A stretch of 7,871 bases of DNA from an uncultured Collinsella sp. (GTDB lineage: Bacteria > Actinomycetota > Coriobacteriia > Coriobacteriales > Coriobacteriaceae): the NCBI GenBank assembly GCA_900554595.1, contig USHZ01000092.1, positions 1 through 7,871 on the forward strand, in the 5' to 3' direction. The notes beneath the pieces are model-generated. The model saw only the letters and a list, made by a program, of their open reading frames with translations. It had not been told where the DNA came from and did no database searches. This document shows, piece after piece, positions 5,891 to 7,871 of this stretch (its first letter is position 1; each line of letters begins with the position of its first letter). The position numbers and the translations under genes are program-made.

Positions 5891-7402
5891 ATGGCTACGT
5901 TCTTTCCCGGTGAGTCCCACACGTTTTCGGAGTATCTGCTGGTCCCTGGCTACTCGTCCTCGCAGTGCATCCCCAACAACGTCTCTCTTAAGACGCCGCT
6001 AACCCGCTTTAAGCGCGGCGAGAAGCCGGCAATCACCCTGAACATCCCCATGGTTTCCGCCATCATGCAATCCGTCTCGGGCGTCGACATGGGTGTCGCG
6101 CTCGCTACCGAGGGCGGCCTGTCCTTCATCTACGGTTCCCAGAGCGCCGAGTCCGAGGCCGCTATGGTCAAGGCCGTCAAGGATCACAAGGCTGGCTTCG
6201 TTCAGTCCGATTCCACGTTGACCCCCGATATGACCATGGAGCAGGTTATCGAGCTCAAGGATAAGACCGGTCACTCCACCATGCCGGTCACCGACGACGG
6301 CACTCCCAAGGGCAAGCTCCTGGGCATCGTCACCAGCCGTGACTATCGCCCCAGCCGCGATGACCACCAGAAGAAGGTCTCCGAGTTCATGACCCCGCGT
6401 GAGCAGCTCATCGTGGGCGACAAGAACATTAGCCTCAAGGTTGCCAACGACGTCATCTGGGACAACAAGCTCAACGCTCTGCCCATTGTCGACGACAACG
6501 ATCACCTCATGGGCATCGTCTTCCGCAAGGACTACGACAGCCACAAGACCAACCCCAACGAGCTACTCGACAGCGATAAGCGCTACATGGTCGGCGCCGG
6601 CATCAACACCCGCGACTATGCCGAGCGCGTGCCGCTGCTCATCGAGGCCGGTGCCGACGTCCTGTGCATTGACTCTTCCGAGGGCTTCAGCGAGTGGCAA
6701 AAGCGCACCATCGAGTGGATCCGTGCCAACTACGGCGAGGACGTCAAGGTCGGTGCCGGTAACGTTGTCGACGCCGAGGGCTTCCGCTTCCTGGCCGACT
6801 GCGGTGCCGACTTCATCAAGGTCGGTATCGGCGGCGGTTCCATCTGCATTACCCGCGAGACCAAGGGCATCGGCCGTGGCCAGGCCACCGCGCTGATTGA
6901 CGTCTGCCGCGCTCGCGACGAGTACTACGAGGAGACCGGCGTCTACGTGCCCGTGTGCTCCGACGGTGGCATCGTCTACGACTACCACATGACGCTCGCC
7001 CTGGCCATGGGTGCCGACTTTATGATGCTGGGCCGTTACTTCGCCCGCTTCGACGAGAGCCCGACCGAGCGCGTCAACGTCAACGGCCAGTACATGAAGG
7101 AGTACTGGGGCGAGGGTTCTGCGCGTGCCCGCAACTGGCAGCGCTATGACCTGGGCGGCGCCGCGAAGCTCAGCTTCGTCGAGGGCGTCGACTCCTACGT
7201 CCCGTACGCCGGCTCCCTCAAGGATGGCGTGGGCGGCACGCTCTACAAGGTCAAGTCCACGATGTGCAACTGCGGCGCCCTCTCGATCCCCGAGCTCCAG
7301 GAAAAGGCACGCCTGACCCTGGTCAGCTCCACCTCCATCGTCGAAGGCGGCGCCCACGACGTTGTCGTCAAGGACTCTCAGCAGTCTGTGTCTTATCGAT
7401 AA
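5891..7402 (+). CDS. guaB: IMP dehydrogenase, Tritrichomonas foetus-type
   Basis: A 503-residue cytoplasmic enzyme that oxidises IMP to XMP with NAD+, the committed step of GMP synthesis. The ATG follows AAGGAG (5881-5886) by 4 bases. The catalytic barrel (about 1-100 and 220-503) is interrupted by a pair of CBS domains (about 102-220). Active-site elements are D261 (CIDSSEGFSEW), the K+ and catalytic loop GIGGGSICITR (312-322) with nucleophile C319, the phosphate-binding SDGGIVYDYHM (357-367), LGRYFA (380-385), the flap with R418-Y419 (ARNWQRYD) and EGVDSYVPYAG (431-441). From memory the length, the residue numbers (D261, C319, R322, R418, Y419) and the STMCNCGAL / SIVEGGAHDV C-terminus coincide with the T. 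foetus enzyme rather than the usual bacterial GuaB, whose flap reads RGMGS. The gene is monocistronic, ending at a strong terminator. It uses C-ending codons strongly (for example GTC, AAG, GAC, ATC), consistent with high expression. Confidence 0.95.
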   Translation: MATFFPGESHTFSEYLLVPGYSSSQCIPNNVSLKTPLTRFKRGEKPAITLNIPMVSAIMQSVSGVDMGVALATEGGLSFIYGSQSAESEAAMVKAVKDHKAGFVQSDSTLTPDMTMEQVIELKDKTGHSTMPVTDDGTPKGKLLGIVTSRDYRPSRDDHQKKVSEFMTPREQLIVGDKNISLKVANDVIWDNKLNALPIVDDNDHLMGIVFRKDYDSHKTNPNELLDSDKRYMVGAGINTRDYAERVPLLIEAGADVLCIDSSEGFSEWQKRTIEWIRANYGEDVKVGAGNVVDAEGFRFLADCGADFIKVGIGGGSICITRETKGIGRGQATALIDVCRARDEYYEETGVYVPVCSDGGIVYDYHMTLALAMGADFMMLGRYFARFDESPTERVNVNGQYMKEYWGEGSARARNWQRYDLGGAAKLSFVEGVDSYVPYAGSLKDGVGGTLYKVKSTMCNCGALSIPELQEKARLTLVSSTSIVEGGAHDVVVKDSQQSVSYR

Positions 7403-7434
7403 GCCTGCACCCATAATCGATCGTTCGCCGATTG

Positions 7435-7473
7435 GTGCCGCCCGCTTCATTTGCGGACGGCACTTTTTCTTTT
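7435..7473 (+). terminator. Intrinsic terminator of guaB
   Basis: GTGCCGCCCGC (7435-7445) and GCGGACGGCAC (7453-7463) pair in 10 of 11 positions around a TTCATTT loop. A T-rich tract, TTTTTCTTTT, follows immediately at 7464-7473. This is a textbook rho-independent terminator placed 32 bases after the guaB stop, separating guaB from the next gene. Confidence 0.9.
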
Positions 7474-7508
7474 CTAGTTCGAATAAATCGGCTATCGTTT
7501 TATTGTTT

Positions 7509-7520
7509 GCGTTGCAATGC
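7509..7520. promoter_or_regulatory. Imperfect palindrome upstream of the rpiR-like gene
   Basis: GCGTTGCAATGC matches its reverse complement at 10 of 12 positions and lies 21 bases before the start codon of the RpiR-type regulator. RpiR-family proteins often control their own operons through dyad-symmetric sites, so this is a possible operator. No convincing promoter hexamers were found around it. Confidence 0.25.
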
Positions 7521-7541
7521 CTTTTATAGGGGAGATAAGAG

Positions 7542-7871
7542 ATGAAAATTGACGAGCTGGTTCGTGACCATTACGTCGATTTGGGCGACATAGATCGTGA
7601 CATTTGGCGCTATATCTCAATGCATCGCTACGAGGCTGCTAATTCGACGCTTGTTGATCTAGCAGCCAAGTGCAACGCATCAAAATCTGCCGTTCTACGT
7701 TTTGCTCAGCGCCTAGGGTTTCGTGGATTCTCTGAGTTCAAATACGCCCTCAAGGCTGAAGTAGAAGCTGATGCTCGCGATATGGTCGACGCTGCGGTTC
7801 TCGATCGTTATACCGCCATTGTCTTAAAATCGCTCAAAGACTTTCTTTCGCGTGATTTCACGCCTGTATTC
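7542..7871 (+). CDS. RpiR/MurR-family transcriptional regulator, N-terminal part (3' partial)
   Basis: The gene starts at ATG 7542 with AGGGGAG (7528-7534) 7 bases upstream and runs open to the right edge, giving 110 codons. The product begins MKIDELVRDHYVDLGDIDRDIW. It carries the RpiR-type helix-turn-helix at about residues 36-64: STLVDLAAKCNASKSAVLRF, then AQRLGFRGF. This is followed by SEFKYALKAE, the typical GF-x-EFK continuation of the family. A sugar-phosphate-binding SIS domain would be expected in the missing C-terminal part. Such regulators usually control neighbouring sugar or amino-sugar catabolic genes, which would lie to the right. Codon use is visibly less GC-biased (GTT, CTA, TCA, GCA, TTT are common) than in guaB or the Pel operon, which may reflect lower expression or acquisition. 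Confidence 0.88.
   Translation, partial: MKIDELVRDHYVDLGDIDRDIWRYISMHRYEAANSTLVDLAAKCNASKSAVLRFAQRLGFRGFSEFKYALKAEVEADARDMVDAAVLDRYTAIVLKSLKDFLSRDFTPVF

Noticed and set aside
6563..7450. 295-codon minus-strand frame opposite guaB
   Set aside because: It is antisense to a highly conserved enzyme, has low-complexity Gly/Ala/Val/Asp-rich composition and crosses the guaB terminator; it is a shadow of strong codon bias.
7503..7529. TTGTTT and TTATAG as promoter for the RpiR-like gene
   Set aside because: Spacing is 15 bases and the -10 box would overlap the ribosome binding site, so transcription from it would start within or after the translation signals.
1..7871. CRISPR arrays, tRNA or rRNA genes, insertion sequences
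   Set aside because: No regularly spaced repeats, no tRNA-like cloverleaf or rRNA sequence and no transposase reading frame were recognised on either strand.

Overview
The window is GC-rich, gene-dense bacterial DNA. Overlapping high-GC genes, a solitary ModE_N-like regulator, a Tritrichomonas-type IMP dehydrogenase and dispersed-repeat-like intergenic elements suggest an actinobacterium of the class Coriobacteriia, probably Collinsella or a close relative. This placement is inference from gene content, with no database search.

Positions 1-3921 hold one tightly packed plus-strand operon, cut off at the left edge. It contains the C-terminal half of a PelG-type exopolysaccharide transporter, a secreted CotH-kinase-like lipoprotein carrying a Tat-like signal, a soluble VTC/TTM-fold polyphosphate polymerase-like protein, and a DUF4956 integral membrane protein. 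The first two junctions overlap and the third has a 3-base gap, so the four are probably co-translated. The operon couples a Pel-like polysaccharide exporter to three proteins of phosphoryl-transfer or phosphate-polymer type, and is the most interesting system here. Its product is not evident from sequence.

Positions 3922-4132 are non-coding. They hold a strong hairpin just after the operon, a second hairpin, and a near-identical 14-base direct repeat bounding a block of about 175 bases. At 4133-5125 lies a short, degenerate relative of the trans-sulfuration (Cys/Met metabolism) PLP enzymes in which the PLP-binding lysine appears to be replaced by arginine. Positions 5126-5349, between convergent genes, contain a 160-base element with 30-base imperfect terminal inverted repeats and internal palindromes, followed by a GC hairpin.

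Positions 5350-5697 (minus) encode a small winged-helix regulator resembling the isolated DNA-binding domain of ModE. It is transcribed divergently from guaB (5891-7402), which encodes a 503-residue IMP dehydrogenase. Its length and catalytic numbering (D261, C319, R322, R418, Y419) match the Tritrichomonas foetus enzyme. guaB ends at a strong intrinsic terminator. A partial RpiR-family regulator with lower-GC codon use then begins at 7542 and runs off the right edge.
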